Shown: one piece after another, positions 24,701-33,588 of the stretch
Position numbering within the stretch: position 1 is the stretch's first letter
Layout: every line of letters starts with the position of its first letter
Source of the DNA: Okeania sp. SIO2B3
GTDB taxonomy: Bacteria; Cyanobacteriota; Cyanobacteriia; Cyanobacteriales; Microcoleaceae
Assembly (NCBI RefSeq): GCF_010672525.1
Contig: NZ_JAAHGH010000008.1
Span: forward strand, 1-38,645
Direction: 5' to 3'
Length of the DNA stretch: 38,645 bases
Translations under genes and position numbers: made by a program
The notes under the pieces: generated by a model
What the model was told of the DNA's origin: nothing
Database searches by the model: none
What the model saw: the letters and a program-made list of their open reading frames with translations, nothing else

Positions 24701-26209
24701 AGGTTCTCCAAATTATTTAAAATAATGTAGCAAAAATAAAAGTTATGAACATCAAATAACTTAATAGTAGAGAGATGAAAAAATTATGTTAATAGCTTCA
24801 AAAAGCCACGAATAAACATGATTTAATCTTTTTCCGCTTTTAAATAGCGATTCAATCATCAAAATATTTATTCCATCACTCAGTAAGATATCCTGATTTT
24901 TTTCACCGTTTTAAACACATAATTTAGTTGTTATTAATTAATTCAATTAAATTATGATTTTTCCAAAAATTAAATTCTTAAATCGTTCTATTACTTCATC
25001 TCAAACACCCTTTTAATTAATCATACAAATAGTTCAATTTTATGGTTTAATTTCACTAACTATAAATTCTACAAAAATTGTTATCTTAAGTCCAAGCTAA
25101 TCTATAGTTGATTTACCATAATTAGTCAATTGAGAATCATAGGAGTATGATTTATGGAAACAAAGTTATAGCTATAGCTGAGTATAACACAATTTTTTCA
25201 TTTGCTTCAGCTAAAAATAAATAAAAACATAGTGGTTTATAGATAGTAAGACATAGTCTTTCTCCTACAGGAGAGTTAAATGATAAATTCTTCAATTCTA
25301 GGTTAAGCTATTGACTAAAATTCAAAATTTTGTGCCTTATCCAACGGAGTGTATAGACTAATTTTTAAAACTATAACTACATTGAGAATAAGTTAAGTAT
25401 GTAGCAATTAGCGTTCAGCACTCAGCTTTAATTTTGGAGTTGATGAGGTACAAAATTTTAGAACTTTAGGGAGTAGGGAGTAGGGAAAAAGATTAATCTT
25501 AAAAACTGTACCTTACGCTTCCTCAAAAGTGTTGTAATATTTTGGACATAGGAAACACAAAATATAGCGCTACGTGCATAGGGAAGCTGTCGGATTGGCA
25601 ACGTACAGAAGTTAGTACGGGCGAATGGCCATTCGCCCCTACAAAAGTAATCCCTGACGCTCGTTTGAGCATTTGTAAATGTCCTAAGCTATTTGCGTAA
25701 TGCTATATAATTGAAAACATAGAGCAGGGAACAGTGAAAAGTTTTAAATATCTTTGATCGGCCGGACTCAGTACAACTTAGAACAGATAGTGTAGATAAC
25801 CTAGCTCACTAGAATATTAGCCTAGTGACTTTTGAAAATTTATCTACTAACTATATAAGAGTTGACAAAAATCAGGAAAAAAGCCCTTAAATCTTAAAGG
25901 TATAGATTTTTAGCTCAAAAAAGTATAAATCCAGTAGCCATCAGGGTTTTAGACATTTTTATGGCTTTGACGTTTTTCCCTTGCCTAAACTTACTTTTAC
26001 TTAGCCATACTACGCAAACAGCCACTTAATAGCAGAGAAAATATTTAAGTACTAATAGCAACTAGAACTAACCTTTAGAAGATTATCTCAAGGAGGTACA
26101 GTTGTGGAGGGAATTTTGTCCACACCTGAGAACTTTTATTTCAATTCCCGTGCTTAAGACCGAGATGTTAAATATTTGTACCTAATTTAGGTATAATTTT
26201 CTGCAAATA
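24701..26209. other. 1.5-kb non-coding region between the Tic22-like gene and tRNA-Pro
   Basis: No open frame with coding character and no RNA family I recognise. Visible elements: GGGAGTAGGGAGTAGGG (about 25469), a GGGCGAATGGCCATTCGCCC palindrome (about 25619-25638), a TTGACA at 25862, and near 26090 AAGGAGGT followed by a hairpin (26103-26124, stem TGTGGA/TCCACA). It could host a small RNA, but nothing proves this. Confidence 0.5.
26103..26124 (+). other. Hairpin of unknown role downstream of an AGGAGGT motif
   Basis: The stem TGTGGA/TCCACA closes a 10-nt loop (GGGAATTTTG), and flanking AGG/CCT may extend it. An AAGGAGGT motif lies 10 bp upstream, but no ORF starts after it. Confidence 0.4.
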
Positions 26210-26283
26210 TCGGGATGACAGGATTTGAACCTGCGACATCCTGCTCCCAAAGCAGGCGCGCTACCAAGCTGCGCTACATCCCG
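26210..26283 (-). tRNA. tRNA-Pro (UGG anticodon)
   Basis: The 74-nt gene folds as a cloverleaf: acceptor CGGGATG/CATCCCG, D-arm GCGCAGCTTGGTAGCGC, anticodon stem CCTGC/GCAGG with loop TTTGGGA (anticodon TGG, reading CCN proline codons), T-arm with GGTTCAAATCC, discriminator A. CCA is not encoded. Followed downstream by an A/T-rich region. Confidence 0.96.
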
Positions 26284-26375
26284 GTTGAACTATAAATTTA
26301 TTATAGCTCAATTTTTACAAGTTGTGCAAAAAAATTCAAAAAAAATTTTACACCAAAAAAATTTGTCCATATATT

Positions 26376-26700
26376 GACATACTCCCGACGTTGCGCATAG
26401 CGCGACAACACGGGATTATTCAGTCATGAAAAAAATGACCGCTGTTTCGTGTGAGGTGATGTCCTCCCCCTGTGTTGACGTTAATAATAATATGCATACC
26501 TCCTAGCTTGTCAAGGGTATAAGAAGGTTTTATTTGTGGAGGTATCCGACTGTTGGCCCTGGCTTTCCCATCCCTCCGCTCCCCTAATAGCTGCCACACT
26601 TGCTCCGCCTTTTCCTGACGGAATGCTCCGCAAACATATCGGCGACAGCCGTTAACGCAGTTATGCGCTAGCAAAACGGGAGAGCGCGGGACTTCCCGCC
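26376..26700 (-). mobile_element. IS200/IS605-type remnant B (right end/omega-RNA-like)
   Basis: On the minus strand it begins CCCGCGCTCTCCCGTTTTGC, contains GGCAGCTATTAGGGGAGCGG (shared with remnant A), and ends in a hairpin CCCGTGTTGTCGCGC...CAACGTCGGGAGTATGTC, a variant of the remnant A end. A frame of about 84 codons across it is probably not a protein gene. No transposase. Confidence 0.5.
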
Positions 26701-26787
26701 AGGGAAGTTAAAGAAATTTTTAGGAACAAAAATCCTTTAATCATTATTTCTAGATTTTAGATTTTACAGGAGCATATCACTAGAATT

Positions 26788-27134
26788 GACATCTTTGCGA
26801 CGCTACTCTACGAGAAAACGCGGGATTCCCGCTCCATCACTGATAGGGTTTTCTGCTGCCTCTTGAGGTAAGGAGCTGCGCTAACATAATACCTGCCTCC
26901 GAGGCCGAACCCCTTTTTGGTCTAAAGGCGCGCTCCACAGTACATCACCAATCCGACGGCTCCCCTAGACACTGCTAGTCCAGCAGCCTGATAGAAGGCT
27001 AACACAGTATTAGCAAAACCACTCTTATTGATTGGTGCTCCCATGGGACACTCCCCTTTTGTTCCCCCCGCATCATCGGGGGGCGAGGGGGGATGGAGAG
27101 CGCGGGTCTTCAACCAACCTTGAGATAAACCTTC
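26788..27134 (-). mobile_element. IS200/IS605-type remnant C (right end/omega-RNA-like)
   Basis: On the minus strand it starts TTTATCTCAAGGTTGGTTGA and AGACCCGCGCTCTCC, matching the left edge of remnant A, contains a C-run/G-run hairpin and a GGCTGCTGGACTAGCAGTG segment, and ends GGGAATCCCGCGTTTTCTCG...GCGTCGCAAAGATGTC, an altered version of the A and B ends. It sits head-to-tail with remnant B, 87 bp apart. A 79-codon frame from 27161 is low quality and not reported as a gene. Confidence 0.5.
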
Positions 27135-27270
27135 TTGACTAACTACTAATATATTCTGCATACATTTGAATAAGTTAAAAGTGAGAAAAATGCTCCTGCT
27201 AAAAAAATCTAAATTCTAGATTTATTATATTAATATTTGGTTAATCATATTTTGATCGAACCAAAAACAG

Positions 27271-27822
27271 CTAATCTGGATACCAGAACATTCCTTTAAT
27301 TCCCTCTGGGTCAGGAATAAAACCTAAATTTTGGTAAAAATCAACAACATGAGGGTCAGCAAATAAGGTAATGTTGCTGATGTCCTCACTACGAAGTTTT
27401 TTGATAATGTATTTCATCAATGCTTTCCCCAAGCCCTTACCTTGGACATCAGGATGAACAACCACATCCCAAAGAGTGGCATTAAAAGCATGGTCTGACG
27501 TTGCTCTGGCAAAGCCAATCAGTCTTCGGTGACTGCCTCGCATCTGCCACATAGAGACAACAAGAAAACTATGTTGAATGGCCTTTTTTACTTTGCGTAA
27601 TGGGCGACGAGACCAACCAACAGCATTACAGAGTTCTTCAAGTTCATATATATCTATGTCTCGATCTGTACTAAAAAATATACGTCCATTACTTCTATTA
27701 GGTGAATGAACAGCTTGAGAAGAAGCATTTCCTTCCCCAATAGTCGTGTATCCCTCATAATCTGGATTTTGAGGGTGAGATGTTGGCTCAGAGCCGCTAA
27801 ACAAATTTTTCCAAAAACCCAT
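27271..27822 (-). CDS. GNAT-family N-acetyltransferase (Ycf52/GNAT2-like)
   Basis: 183 residues. The first 45 residues are variable and polar; the GNAT fold covers about 47-183, with acetyl-CoA loop [10 protein letters not shown] (127-136) after [10 protein letters not shown] and a C-terminal [10 protein letters not shown]. The segment [16 protein letters not shown] and [20 protein letters not shown] is characteristic of the cyanobacterial/plastid Ycf52-like group related to plant GNAT2/NSI (family recollection). A paralogue lies at 18727-19215. It is divergent from the ACT-like gene with 73 bp between starts, so they may share a regulatory region. Confidence 0.85.
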   Translation of the reverse strand: MGFWKNLFSGSEPTSHPQNPDYEGYTTIGEGNASSQAVHSPNRSNGRIFFSTDRDIDIYELEELCNAVGWSRRPLRKVKKAIQHSFLVVSMWQMRGSHRRLIGFARATSDHAFNATLWDVVVHPDVQGKGLGKALMKYIIKKLRSEDISNITLFADPHVVDFYQNLGFIPDPEGIKGMFWYPD

Positions 27823-27895
27823 GCAGGCGTGGTTAAGTTAGTAGAAGTTGGATGACATTATTAGATAGTATATATCCCGTTCCCTCTCTTCGATT

Positions 27896-28621
27896 ATGGC
27901 TCCGGGTTTAAAATCATCAACACTAGAACTGCTAAAGCGCTTCAACCGAGCGTTTCCACAGTTTTATGAGCAATTTGTCAGTAGTGATATCCAACTGCAA
28001 AATTTGAAGTTAGCATATCAACTTTATAAAAGTAAACAAGCTGTAATAGAACTCAGGCCAGAAGGCAACAAAAGTGCCCTGCACTTTACCTACCGAAATC
28101 AATCATTTTTGCTCAGTGATATTTTTGGGGTCTTAGCTGCCTATGGACTAACTATTCATAGCCTCAGTCTTTATGGACAAATTTACCCACCGATGTTGGT
28201 CTTTATCAAATTAGTAATATCTCGGGGGGGCAAAGCACTAACAGAGAAAACCTCAGAAAATGTTTGTCGCGCCATTCAAGAATCACTGGCAGGCCGTTTC
28301 GAGGTAGAAGAAATGTTAGCTGTAGAGTTTAATCTAGATAGTGGTTTAGAAGAAGTAGCGACAGAATTTTATGTCGATCCTGTATTTCATTTACCAGCAC
28401 TATTGATTGAAGCAGATAATCAACCAGGTCTATTCTATAAAGTTATGTATGCCATCTGGCAAGAAGATTTGTTAGTAGTTAATGCCAACTTATTAGTTTG
28501 GCGTGGGCGAACTCGTCTGATTCTTTACCTTTTGGGGCCAAATGAAAGTTTGATTCCAGAATACTTAGGCCAAAAAATTGCTGAAGGTATGCGACAAAGA
28601 TTAATGGGAGAAAGATACTAA
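27896..28621 (+). CDS. ACT-domain-like protein (GlnD C-terminal-like)
   Basis: 241 residues, soluble. Two ACT-like beta-alpha-beta units are visible: about 65-125 (SDIFGVLAAYGLTIHSLSLY) and about 168-235 (LLIEADNQPGLFYKVMYAI, VVNANLLVWRGRTRLILYLL). The NQPGLFYKV pattern recalls the ACT repeats at the C-terminus of PII uridylyltransferase GlnD, but no nucleotidyltransferase or HD domain is present. Such proteins are expected to bind small ligands such as amino acids; the ligand here is unknown. The start at 27896 is not strongly supported by a Shine-Dalgarno. Followed by a palindromic repeat. Confidence 0.7.
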   Translation: MAPGLKSSTLELLKRFNRAFPQFYEQFVSSDIQLQNLKLAYQLYKSKQAVIELRPEGNKSALHFTYRNQSFLLSDIFGVLAAYGLTIHSLSLYGQIYPPMLVFIKLVISRGGKALTEKTSENVCRAIQESLAGRFEVEEMLAVEFNLDSGLEEVATEFYVDPVFHLPALLIEADNQPGLFYKVMYAIWQEDLLVVNANLLVWRGRTRLILYLLGPNESLIPEYLGQKIAEGMRQRLMGERY

Positions 28622-28626
28622 TAATA

Positions 28627-28740
28627 ATTAATAATTAATAATTAATAATTACCTCTCCTTGAAAACGGATAGGATTGACGCAAAAGGGAAAATTTTTTCT
28701 TTGATCCAATCCTCTTATCTATAAGAAGAGGTAATTATAA
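28627..28740. repeat. Palindromic intergenic repeat AATTACCTCTCC family, copy 3
   Basis: AATTAATAATTACCTCTCC followed by GGATAGGATTG and GGGAAAATTTTTTCT, ending AAGAAGAGGTAATTATAAATT. The inverted arms are longer than in the other copies. Confidence 0.7.
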
Positions 28741-28807
28741 ATTCTAAATTATAAATTCTTGAACTGTCTATTGCTATACCTTTGTCAATTCAGAATAAAA
28801 TACAAAT

Positions 28808-29653
28808 ATGGCAACTATAGATATCCAAGGGGTTCCACACGCCTACGAATTGACAAACCCCACTAAATACCCCCATGTACTTATTTTTATACATGGCTGG
28901 CTCTTAAGCCGTAACTACTGGCAACCTCTAATCCAAAAACTCTCACCAGATTACCAATGTTTATCTTACGACTTGCGCGGATTCGGTGATTCTCAAATTC
29001 ACTCAACCCAAAAAAAATTAGTTTTCAACTACAGTCCCACAGCTTATGTAGAAGACCTGACAATATTATTACAGAAACTCAATATATCTAGTGCCTGGCT
29101 CATTGGCCACTCTTTAGGAGGCACCATTGCTTTATTAGGAGCGAATAAAATGCTCGATATTATCAAAGCAGTGGTCTGTATCAACTCTGGTGGTGGAATT
29201 TACATTAAAGAAGAATTTGAACGATTTAGGTTTGCCGGGGCACAAATTATCAAATTTCGTCCTAGTTGGCTATCTTATTTACCTCTGATAGACTTGATGT
29301 TCACAAGAACTCAGGTGGCAATACCAATCTCTCGTAAATGGGGACAACAACGATTAACTGATTTTGTGAGAGCATCTTACGCAGCAGCTCTAGGGACATT
29401 GTTAGACTCCACGACAGAATCAGAAGTTAATCGCCTGCCATTGATAGTATCAAAATTGAAGCAACCTGTTTATTTTATTTCTGGAGCAAAAGACCAAATA
29501 ATGGCTCCTAAATATGTACAACATTTAGCTAGTTTTCACTGGATGTTTCAAGGCCACGGTGGAAATGTCCTAGAAATTCCTGAATGTGGTCATCTCGCAA
29601 TGTTAGAAAAGCCTAATGCTGTGGCTGACCATATCCGAAGTCTTTTACAATGA
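28808..29653 (+). CDS. Alpha/beta-fold hydrolase
   Basis: 281 residues with a complete catalytic triad by position: nucleophile S102 in the elbow GHSLGG (101-105), acid D229 (FISGAKDQIM), base H262 (PECGHLAMLEKP). The oxyanion-hole motif HGW is at 29-31 and the LRGFGDS motif at 56-62. No signal peptide. The substrate cannot be read from sequence; cyanobacterial homologues include esterases, haloalkane dehalogenase-like and chlorophyll-related hydrolases. The start at 28808 follows an A/T-rich leader without a clear Shine-Dalgarno. Confidence 0.88.
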   Translation: MATIDIQGVPHAYELTNPTKYPHVLIFIHGWLLSRNYWQPLIQKLSPDYQCLSYDLRGFGDSQIHSTQKKLVFNYSPTAYVEDLTILLQKLNISSAWLIGHSLGGTIALLGANKMLDIIKAVVCINSGGGIYIKEEFERFRFAGAQIIKFRPSWLSYLPLIDLMFTRTQVAIPISRKWGQQRLTDFVRASYAAALGTLLDSTTESEVNRLPLIVSKLKQPVYFISGAKDQIMAPKYVQHLASFHWMFQGHGGNVLEIPECGHLAMLEKPNAVADHIRSLLQ

Positions 29654-29995
29654 TTGGGGTTTGCTGAATAGAAGTCAGGAGTCAGGAGTTAGGAGTTAGG
29701 AGAATTGTGAAGGAGATAGTGGGAAGAATTATCACTTGATTTTTCTGCCCTTGCCTACTCAAAATGCTAATTCTTTAAGCTTTTTGGATATATCTAATTT
29801 CTTATTTACCGAATAATTAATAATTAATAATTGTTAATTAAATAATTCAGCTTTATGGGGAAAAAAGCGGTCGAGGGATGGCGAGGAGACCTCGCTATAT
29901 CCATGAGACCAAGAGAAGAAATAATATTTCCTGATATTCAATTCCGTAACGGTTAAAATCCGAGGTAATTATCTATTATCCATTAATGAATCCTA
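29654..29995. repeat. Spacer with AGGAGTC heptads and AATTAAT repeats
   Basis: No gene. AGTCAGGAGTCAGGAGTTAGGAG-type heptads lie at about 29672-29701 and ATTAATAATT repeats at about 29815-29835. Confidence 0.6.
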
Positions 29996-30499
29996 TCATT
30001 TTTTTACTTCCTCAAGATGAAGTCCAACAATTACAATATCTCGCTTCATACCATCTAAACTAGCCACTTTTGGTAAATAACCCCAACGTTGAAAGCCAAA
30101 CTTATCAAATAACTTTAAACTAGGCTGGTTATGAGCAAATATAAAACCCAGTAAAGTATTAATTCCTAATTTAGGACTGTAAAAAATTGCCTCTGAAAGT
30201 AATTTTTTCCCTATTCCTTGACCTTTATATTTAGGAGCAATATATATGCTAACTTCTGCTGTGGCTTTGTATGCAGCTGTGCCATAAAAAGACTGAAAAC
30301 TCAGCCACCCAACAATTTTTTCATCTAATTCCATAACCCAAATTGGACGACTATCAGGTGTGTGTTCTTGATACCAAGGAATACGACTTTCAACCGAAAT
30401 ACATTCTATATCTCCAGTAGCAATACGACTAGGAATTGAAGCGTTATAAATTTCTACAATTACGGCTAAATCTTTTTCTTCAGCGTTTCTAATTTTCAT
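29996..30499 (-). CDS. GNAT-family N-acetyltransferase, phosphinothricin/methionine-sulfoximine acetyltransferase type
   Basis: 167 residues. It begins IRNAEEKDLAVIVEIYNASI, has AEVSIYIAPKYKGQGIGKKLL (acetyl-CoA loop 94-99) and ends with FDKFGFQRWGYLPKVASLDG, the pattern of the PAT/MddA-type acetyltransferases. These acetylate small amines such as phosphinothricin or methionine sulfoximine, though the natural substrate is often unknown. It is unrelated in detail to the two Ycf52-like GNATs in this window. Its upstream region contains the 172-bp tandem array. Confidence 0.82.
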   Translation of the reverse strand: MKIRNAEEKDLAVIVEIYNASIPSRIATGDIECISVESRIPWYQEHTPDSRPIWVMELDEKIVGWLSFQSFYGTAAYKATAEVSIYIAPKYKGQGIGKKLLSEAIFYSPKLGINTLLGFIFAHNQPSLKLFDKFGFQRWGYLPKVASLDGMKRDIVIVGLHLEEVKK

Positions 30500-30839
30500 T
30501 ACTGATGTAGCAGTCTTAATTTTGAATTGTGCAGAAAATATTTTGGAATTATAAGGGTAAGCATTCAGTCATTACCTTCATAGGCAAATCAAATTTCAAT
30601 TAGTCTTGAAAGAGTAAAGTCCAATTCTCAAATGGGTAAAAGCAAATCCTAAGACCTTAGTTATCAATAGCTAAGGTGTCTTCTTATTTACGTTCAAAAG
30701 CTGTTTGCGCAGCATGACAAACAGAAACGCTGATAGCTAATAGCTGTTTGCGCAGCATTCCGCAGGAAATGCTGACAACTTAGGAACAGAGAACAGTTAA
30801 ATTTTCTTACCTTCACTTAATAGTAAGTATTTACGCATT
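30500..30839. other. Spacer upstream of the GNAT gene
   Basis: No gene. Two GCTGTTTGCGCAGCAT units (about 30699 and 30750) form a short repeat pair containing the palindrome TGCGCA. Confidence 0.55.
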
Positions 30840-31530
30840 TTTGAGGGATAAACTCTATATATAGTGTGGCACTATAGTTTTAAATTACTATATATAGTAT
30901 TAGTATCAATCCTGATAGTCCTATCAAGTCATCTACTTGCCACCTTACCTGCCAAAATATGACTCCTGACTTATGAACTTATGACCAAAAAATCAGGTCA
31001 ATAGCTCCTCCTTTGAGGGATAAAATCTATATATAGTGTGGCACTATAGTTTTAAATTACTATATATAGTATTAGTATTAATCCTGATAGTCCTATTAAG
31101 TCATATACTTGCCACCTTACCTGCCAAAATATGACTCCTGACTTATGAACTTATGACCAAAAAATCAGGTCAATAGCTCCTCCTTTGAGGGATAAACTCT
31201 ATATGTAGTGTGGCACTATAGTTTTAAATTACTATATATAGTATTAGTATCAATCCTGATAGTGCTGTCAAGTCATATACTTGCCACCTGAGCTGCCAAA
31301 ATCTGACTCCTGACTTGTGAACTTATGACCAAAAAATCAGGTCAATCGCTCCTACTTTGAGGGATAAACTCTATATGTAGTGTGGCACTATAGTTTTAAA
31401 TTACTATATATAGTATTAGTATCAATCCTGATAGTGCTGTCAAGTCATATACTTGCCACCTGAGCTGCCAAAATCTGACTCCTGACTTGTGAACTTATGA
31501 CCAAAAAATCAGGTCAATCGCTTCCCCTGG
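30840..31530. repeat. Tandem array, four units of 172 bp
   Basis: TTGAGGGATAAA recurs at 30841, 31013, 31185 and 31357, exactly 172 bp apart. Each unit has a long inverted repeat (CTATATATAGTG ... TTACTATATATAG) around GGCACTATAGTTTTAAAT, and a downstream CTCCTGACTTATGAACTTATG ... ATCAGGTCAAT part. Units 1 and 2 resemble each other; units 3 and 4 are nearly identical and share variants (TATATGTAGTG, GTGCTGTCAAG, GAGCTGCC). No frame is conserved and no gene is evident. Confidence 0.95.
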
Positions 31531-31623
31531 GATAGGGAATGAAAAAAATAAACTTCAGTATTTCAAGGCTTTAGTTTTAGCCGGAGGTACTGATAACTGA
31601 AATGACTACTCTAATAGCTCAAC

Positions 31624-32685
31624 TCAATGAAATTTGTATAATTCCATCACATCTTTTATGGCCATTCGAGAACTAGCTCCTAAGTTCAGAGATGAAATGT
31701 GGCCTCGACTCAGATGGTCAGCCGCCGCACAACCAATCATAGCCGCATTATCTGTACATAATTTCAGGGGAGGAAATAGTACCCGCAAATTATGGTTAGC
31801 TGCTGCTGTACTTAAATGCTGTCGCAACCCACTATTTGCAGCTACACCTCCACCAATAGCAATTGTATTTAATCCATAATCTAGCGCACAGGCGATCGCT
31901 CTTTTTGTTAACCCTTTCGCTACAGTTTCTTGAAAACTAGCCGCAATATCTTTAGTTATTGAAGACTCAGGTAATAATTCATGGCCTTCTGTTTCCAATT
32001 TTTGAATTAATCGCAACACTGCAGTTTTTAGTCCACTGAAACTACAATCATAAGGGTGATAACCACCTTCAGGTAAAGAAATTTTCCCTTCAGGTAAGGA
32101 AAAAGCCAATCTATTGCCCTCTGCTGCCAATTTATCAATTACAGGACCTCCCGGATAGCCAAGTTTTAATAATCTAGCCACTTTATCAAAAGCTTCTCCT
32201 GCAGCATCGTCCCTTGTTTGGCCCAATGTTTCATACACACCACAATCTTTGACATAAATTAAACTTGTATGGCCTCCAGAAACCAACAAACAGAGAAAAG
32301 GTGGTTTTAATTCTGGTTGACTAAGATAAGTCGCGTAAATATGACCTTCTAAATGATGCACTCCCACAAATGGCTTTTGATGGACAATAGCCAGAGTTTT
32401 CGCTGCCGTTATTCCCACTAACAAAGCGCCAACCAAACCAGGGGCGCAAGTAGCTCCAATACCATCAATATCTGGCCAATCCAAATCTATCTCTGTAAAA
32501 GCCTGAGCGATCGCCTGATTAATTATTTCTAAATGTTGCCGTGAAGCTATTTCTGGCACCACACCTCCATAAAAACTGTGAATATTAATTTGTGACTTTA
32601 CGATATTACTTAAAACTTGACGATTCTTAACAATTGCCACAGACGTTTCATCACAACTTGTTTCTATAGCTAAAATAGTTGTCAT
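31624..32685 (-). CDS. tsaD: tRNA N6-adenosine threonylcarbamoyltransferase
   Basis: 353 residues, normal length. It transfers the threonylcarbamoyl group from the TsaC product to A37 of tRNA with TsaB and TsaE (neither in this window). Seen: ILAIETSCDETSVAIV (4-19), the metal-binding HHLEGH (H111 and H115), FLCLLVSGGHTSLIYV (about 131-146), and the C-terminal IAIGGGVAANSGLR and CTDNAAMIGCAA segments of the ASKHA fold. The start at 32685 (MTTILAIETS) is firm. Divergent from psaF, an arrangement conserved in cyanobacteria (recollection). Confidence 0.96.
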   Translation of the reverse strand: MTTILAIETSCDETSVAIVKNRQVLSNIVKSQINIHSFYGGVVPEIASRQHLEIINQAIAQAFTEIDLDWPDIDGIGATCAPGLVGALLVGITAAKTLAIVHQKPFVGVHHLEGHIYATYLSQPELKPPFLCLLVSGGHTSLIYVKDCGVYETLGQTRDDAAGEAFDKVARLLKLGYPGGPVIDKLAAEGNRLAFSLPEGKISLPEGGYHPYDCSFSGLKTAVLRLIQKLETEGHELLPESSITKDIAASFQETVAKGLTKRAIACALDYGLNTIAIGGGVAANSGLRQHLSTAAANHNLRVLFPPLKLCTDNAAMIGCAAADHLSRGHISSLNLGASSRMAIKDVMELYKFH

Positions 32686-32827
32686 TGACTGATAAATTTA
32701 TAAAAATAGCTTGATTACTGTCAGCTTCAAATTTATCATTTCCATTAAGAAAATCCCTACTTCAGCTTAAATTAGCTACAGAAGTATGGGTAATTGTCAA
32801 CACTTTGTAATAAAAGGAAACAATTTT

Positions 32828-33316
32828 ATGAGACGATTGTTGGCTTTAGTTTTAGCCATAAGTCTTTGGGCAACTGGTGCATCAGCAGCATCAGCATATA
32901 ACTTAGTGCCATGTTCAGAATCAGCAGCTTTTCAGGCACGAGCTGAATATGCTCGCCCTACTACCGGCGATCCAGAATCTGGTAAGAAACGATTTGAACG
33001 TTATTCACAAGCACTTTGTGGAGAAGATGGACTACCTCATTTAATAGTAGATGGTAGTCTGGATCGTGCTGGAGATTTCCTCATTCCTAGCATCTTATTC
33101 TTGTATATTACAGGTTGGATTGGTTGGGCTGGTCGTTCCTATCTACAAGCAATCAAATCTGATAAAAATCCAGAGGAAAAAGAGATTGTTATCGACGTTC
33201 CTTTAGCAATCCAAAAAATGCTAGGTGCAGCTCTATGGCCAATGTTGGCATTAGGAGAATTTACCTCTGGTAAAATGTTTGCTGAAGAAAACGAAATTAC
33301 TGTTTCCCCACGCTAA
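32828..33316 (+). CDS. psaF: Photosystem I subunit III (PsaF)
   Basis: 162 residues from ATG 32828 ([12 protein letters not shown]). An upstream in-frame ATG at 32786 would add 14 polar residues ahead of the signal peptide and is not favoured. The signal peptide [20 protein letters not shown] fits thylakoid-lumen targeting of the PsaF N-terminus. Then [14 protein letters not shown], a paired cysteine in [17 protein letters not shown], and the membrane helix [20 protein letters not shown] are family hallmarks. PsaF docks lumenal electron donors (plastocyanin/cytochrome c6) in algae and binds PsaJ. AAGGAAACAATTTT precedes the start. Confidence 0.96.
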   Translation: MRRLLALVLAISLWATGASAASAYNLVPCSESAAFQARAEYARPTTGDPESGKKRFERYSQALCGEDGLPHLIVDGSLDRAGDFLIPSILFLYITGWIGWAGRSYLQAIKSDKNPEEKEIVIDVPLAIQKMLGAALWPMLALGEFTSGKMFAEENEITVSPR

Positions 33317-33352
33317 AACATCAACGAAGGGATTAAGAAAAACTAAGTAATT

Positions 33353-33378
33353 GTAATTAGTATAAAAATACTAATTAC
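33353..33378 (+). other. Stem-loop 1 in the psaF-psaJ spacer
   Basis: GTAATTAGTAT, AAAA loop, ATACTAATTAC: an 11-bp perfect stem 36 bp after the psaF stop codon. No T-run follows, so it is more likely a processing or stability element than a terminator. Confidence 0.75.
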
Positions 33379-33398
33379 TAACTGCCAAAAGTTCCAAA

Positions 33399-33418
33399 AC
33401 AATGTTTTTAAACATTGT
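33399..33418 (+). other. Stem-loop 2 in the psaF-psaJ spacer
   Basis: ACAATGTTT, TT, AAACATTGT: a 9-bp perfect stem with a 2-nt gap (loop opens further in RNA). Confidence 0.7.
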
Positions 33419-33429
33419 CTAAACAATAC

Positions 33430-33449
33430 CTGATTTGAAAATCAGTTTT
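33430..33449 (+). promoter_or_regulatory. Stem-loop 3 with T-run directly before the psaJ ribosome-binding site
   Basis: CTGATTT, GA, AAATCAG, TTTT: weak terminator- or attenuator-like hairpin just 4 nt before the psaJ Shine-Dalgarno AGGAG. Confidence 0.55.
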
Positions 33450-33462
33450 AGGAGAAATATTC

Positions 33463-33588
33463 ATGCAAGACCTACTTAAGTATCTATCAACAGCCCCAGT
33501 TTTGGCCGCAGCCTGGATGATTATCACAGCCGGAATTTTAATTGAGTTTAATCGTTTCTTCCCAGACTTACTTTTCCACCCAATGTAA
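33463..33588 (+). CDS. psaJ: Photosystem I subunit IX (PsaJ)
   Basis: 41 residues: [20 protein letters not shown], then [20 protein letters not shown] and a final Met. This matches PsaJ, a single-helix photosystem I subunit next to PsaF; YLSTAPV and [12 protein letters not shown] are diagnostic. AGGAGAAATATTC gives a good Shine-Dalgarno. It starts 146 bp after psaF and probably shares its transcript, with three stem-loops between. Confidence 0.95.
   Translation: MQDLLKYLSTAPVLAAAWMIITAGILIEFNRFFPDLLFHPM

Noticed and set aside
26420-27161. Two reverse ORFs of 84 and 79 codons as genes
   Set aside because: They lie in GC-rich structured IS605-type remnants with mixed composition and no family match.
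30840-31530. CRISPR array
   Set aside because: The 172-bp units are repeated in full without variable spacers, and no cas genes are present. The same applies to the 138-bp array at 37.2-38.6 kb.
32786-32827. Longer PsaF start at 32786
   Set aside because: It would place 14 polar residues before a typical signal peptide, while the ATG at 32828 has GGA upstream and gives the normal precursor length.
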